NCBI GenBank assembly: GCA_964451365.1
Contig: CAYVIB010000039.1
Coordinates: forward strand, 1-44,340
From: CAYVIB01 sp964451365
GTDB lineage: Bacteria > Pseudomonadota > Gammaproteobacteria > Pseudomonadales > Cellvibrionaceae
DNA: 44,340 bases
Reading direction: 5' to 3'
Shown here: positions 42,411 through 44,340 of the stretch, one piece after another
Numbering within the stretch: the first letter of the stretch is position 1
Layout: each line of letters opens with the position of its first letter
Notes under the pieces: generated by a model
The model's database searches: none
The model's input: the letters and a program-made list of their open reading frames with translations, nothing else
Told to the model about the DNA's origin: nothing
Position numbers and translations under genes: made by a program

Positions 42411-42511
42411 GGTCGGAGCGGCACTTGAGTTGTTTGGGTTCGCTCGGGGGTGATACTACCCCTTGATTCCAGAGGTATTCCAGTGGGAGATTGGACACTA
42501 ACTCTTTGATT
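42411..42511 (-). pseudogene. Decayed duplicate of the rhaEW 5' end and leader
   Basis: Read on the plus strand, 42415-42442 matches 39390-39417 at 25 of 28 bases (GGAGCGG.ACTTGAG.TGTT.GGGTTCG), and CTAACTCTTTGATT (42498-42511) matches 39476-39489 exactly. The distance between these blocks is nearly equal in both copies (97 versus 100 bp), with poorer similarity between. The copy covers the first ~75 bases of the rhaEW coding sequence plus about 20 bases of leader; it cannot be expressed as the enzyme. Confidence 0.75.
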
Positions 42512-43233
42512 ATTAAGTCATTAGTTCGAGCTATAGTTGGTCTGACTGTCGTAGTAGGTTGGGGGAAACCATTGGGAGAGAACCAGAAGCTGTGCAAGGC
42601 AGGTGAGCGATATAGAAAGCTCTTCAGAGAATCGACCTGGAGGTCTATACGGTTATCCAGCTTCCGGCGAGCGGCTGGGACAGTAATGAGATAATTTCTG
42701 GCGCCTCAATCCCTGTGGCGTTTTACGTTTTGCCGATTGTGGCTTATTCTCAATGGGCCGGCTGATTTTTAGTCGGCTGCCATGCCTAAAGAAGAATAAA
42801 AATGTGAAAGGGGGCCAAGATGGCCATCGAACTCTCGCGATCAATCTCCCCTGTCGATTGTACTGACTACGGCCAATATGCTGTTGCGACTGCTTTATTG
42901 TGCATGTGCACGCCGGGTTGAGTGGGCGGCCTTTAATTGTTATAGGGTTGGAGTTGGGTCACGGTTCAAAAAGCACCCCCATCCATGGTAAGGACCTCCG
43001 GTGTTTGGCGTGTCGTGCGCGATGAGGGGGAGGAGATTTCCAGATAATAAGATTTGCCTGGAAAAATTCCGCATTTGGCGGTTATATAATTGAAAGTTTT
43101 TGGTTATAAGTTAGTCGTGCGAGGGCTGCGAAGGAATTTTGCGGGAAGGGTGATTGTGAAGGGCGGAAAAATTCCGTATTTAAAGCGGAATTTTTCTGGA
43201 TAATAACATTGTTAAATTTCTTAGGAAGAATCA
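42512..43233. other. Non-coding region before the right-edge gene
   Basis: About 720 bp with no credible gene. Composition turns AT-rich near 43030. A GGCCGGCTGA/TCGGCTGCC-type hairpin (about 42755-42781) and the AAAAATTCCG inverted-repeat unit (43061-43196) are the visible structures. A TATAAT occurs at 43085-43090 without a clear -35. Confidence 0.4.
43061..43196. repeat. Inverted-repeat unit and hairpin upstream of the right-edge gene
   Basis: GAAAAATTCCGC (43061-43072) is the exact reverse complement of GCGGAATTTTTC (43185-43196). The right copy also forms a tight hairpin, AAAAATTCCG (43167-43176) with CGGAATTTTT (43186-43195) around a nine-base loop, 38 bp before the ATG at 43234. It may be an autoregulatory operator for the downstream protein or the ends of a small degenerate element. 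Confidence 0.65.
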
Positions 43234-44340
43234 ATGGAAACCGAATTGAGTGAACTAGAAAAAATTAAAGATCTAGTGTACTCATTTTTCTGTGAGTCGT
43301 CGGACTTCAATGGAATAGCGCTTAGAAATATCTCAGAGCGACTTGGTTTGGACTACAAAGACTCGATTGACCGAGTCAAAGGGCTTGTGAAGGACGGGAT
43401 TGTTTCAATTCAATCCAGTACTAATCCTCATATTATAGGCTTCGCTCATCCTGCTGCTGACTCCCAGTTAGCCATTCTTGAACAAGCTAAAGATATAGGG
43501 GTATCTAAGAAAACCTTTGGGAATATCGAGTTTGTTACAGAAAACACCGAATACCCGATATGTGTGTACCCAAGTAAGGAGTATTTGAAAGAAAATCGTG
43601 ATTTAAGCGAGCTTGGCTATGCAAAATACACTTCTGCTCTGGCATTAGCCGAGCCTCAGTTGAGCTTCAGATTTTTTGAAACTGATGTATTGGAACGCTA
43701 TTCAAATGACCCGCGATTTGATTTTGAATTTCATGATTTTAGTGGCAGCATTTCGTGTAAGTACGATGAATCTGGCAAGGCTATTCTCCGAGAAGAAGAT
43801 CAAATATTTTTGAAATCATTTGGGCTTGGATTCGATTCCGATTCGAATAGGCTTATAGCGGTCATACTACGTGATTTGGGTCGTTTATCCTCTGAGCATC
43901 AAGTCTATTGGAATACTAGGGAAGTCCCTGCTTCAGAGTGTAAAGTGTTAACTGACTATTACGACAATATCATTCGGGGCAATTGGATCACTGCGAGGTC
44001 AGTATTCTATGCTTTGATTGATGAGATCAATGCCATTTACAAACTGACTTTATCGATTTTTGGTGTGCCTCTCTTTCGTAAAGAGTTGGATGGAGATCAT
44101 AGGCCGAAGAATTTTACATTTTTCTTCTCGCCAACCACTAAGAACTACTACGATTTTATAAATTTACTGGATAAGTATGTTTCAGAGAACATAAATAAAT
44201 CTTTCTTCGAAGGAAAGCTTGAATTAGAGGAAAGAAAGCCCGTAGATGATGATACCTTTGAGCGTATTCAAAAAGGCACTCTTAGGTTGTTGGAAGAATG
44301 GTTCACTGCAGTATTTAGGTACGCTGATGAGTCTATCCCA
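43234..44340 (+). CDS. Uncharacterised protein with N-terminal winged-helix-like segment (3'-truncated)
   Basis: The frame is open from the ATG to the right edge (369 codons, no stop), so it is real although cut off. TAGGAAG precedes the ATG. Residues about 5-52 (LEKIKDLVYSFFCE, IALRNISERLGLDYKDSIDR, VKGLVKDGIV) look like a winged helix-turn-helix. The middle holds LSFRFFETDVLERYSNDPRF and FHDFSGSIS. The later part, with VYWNTREV and PTTKNYYDFINLLDKYVSEN, resembles a conserved hypothetical family that I recall but cannot name. Its codon use is markedly more AT-rich than that of every other gene here, suggesting transfer. The palindromes just upstream could be its own binding site. Function unknown; a restriction, defence or regulatory role is only a guess. 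Confidence 0.75.
   Translation, partial: METELSELEKIKDLVYSFFCESSDFNGIALRNISERLGLDYKDSIDRVKGLVKDGIVSIQSSTNPHIIGFAHPAADSQLAILEQAKDIGVSKKTFGNIEFVTENTEYPICVYPSKEYLKENRDLSELGYAKYTSALALAEPQLSFRFFETDVLERYSNDPRFDFEFHDFSGSISCKYDESGKAILREEDQIFLKSFGLGFDSDSNRLIAVILRDLGRLSSEHQVYWNTREVPASECKVLTDYYDNIIRGNWITARSVFYALIDEINAIYKLTLSIFGVPLFRKELDGDHRPKNFTFFFSPTTKNYYDFINLLDKYVSENINKSFFEGKLELEERKPVDDDTFERIQKGTLRLLEEWFTAVFRYADESIP

Noticed and set aside
42491..42844. Short open frames on both strands after the rhaEW relic
   Set aside because: No start signals, low-complexity composition and overlap with decayed DNA.
1..44340. CRISPR arrays, tRNA or rRNA genes, integrase or intact transposase
   Set aside because: No regularly spaced repeats, cloverleaf with CCA context, rRNA-like stretch or transposase motif was found on reading both strands.

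Overview
The window reads as chromosome of a gammaproteobacterium with a polysaccharide-degrading lifestyle. The pointers are a YdbH/YnbE/YdbL envelope operon, a cytoplasmic GH43 xylosidase, a Pseudomonas-type rhamnose isomerase linked to LutABC, a class-3 lipase cassette and a very large NRPS. A Cellvibrionaceae-like host is my inference, not a proof. One 100-N assembly gap lies inside a gene (22588-22687). No rRNA, tRNA, CRISPR array, integrase or intact transposase gene was seen.

Left region (1-20254, + strand) is the 3' part of an NRPS cluster. A truncated gene ends in Cy-A(Cys)-PCP and abuts (TAAATG) a 4958-residue synthetase with an N-terminal TubC-type docking domain, four C-A-PCP modules and a terminal condensation/epimerization-like domain. 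Hand-read specificity codes suggest thiazoline(Cys) - X (code near 4-hydroxyphenylglycine) - Ser - Cys-like - Ala. There is no thioesterase, and the terminal domain lacks the epimerase glutamate motif, so release is unexplained. A membrane family-2 glycosyltransferase follows on the same strand.

Middle region (20336-28020) is a patchwork. It holds an orphan 508-residue protein with a tail resembling bacterial conflict-system proteins, an SDR gene split by the gap, a truncated flavin-oxidase-like remnant, a VOC protein divergent from a TetR regulator with a clear operator between them, a DUF4166 gene broken by an in-frame TAG, and a GT-C membrane glycosyltransferase with GtrA.

The region 28021-39549 is metabolic and envelope core. 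ydbH-ynbE-ydbL (minus) encode an intermembrane lipid-transport bridge. A GH43 beta-xylosidase (+) faces a five-gene minus-strand operon rhaEW-rhaI-lutA-lutB-lutC that would take L-rhamnulose-1-P to DHAP plus L-lactaldehyde, then L-lactate, then pyruvate. No rhamnulokinase is present in the window. A 108-bp imperfect palindrome separates the convergent GH43 and lutC genes.

Right region (39590-44340) is accessory DNA. A DUF6795-like protein, a GHSLG lipase and a small membrane protein form a probable type VI effector-type cassette. After it come a MITE-like element with perfect 20-bp terminal inverted repeats and a decayed copy of the rhaEW 5' end, so that about 100-bp direct repeats flank the cassette. 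An AT-rich open gene with an N-terminal winged-helix-like segment runs off the right edge.
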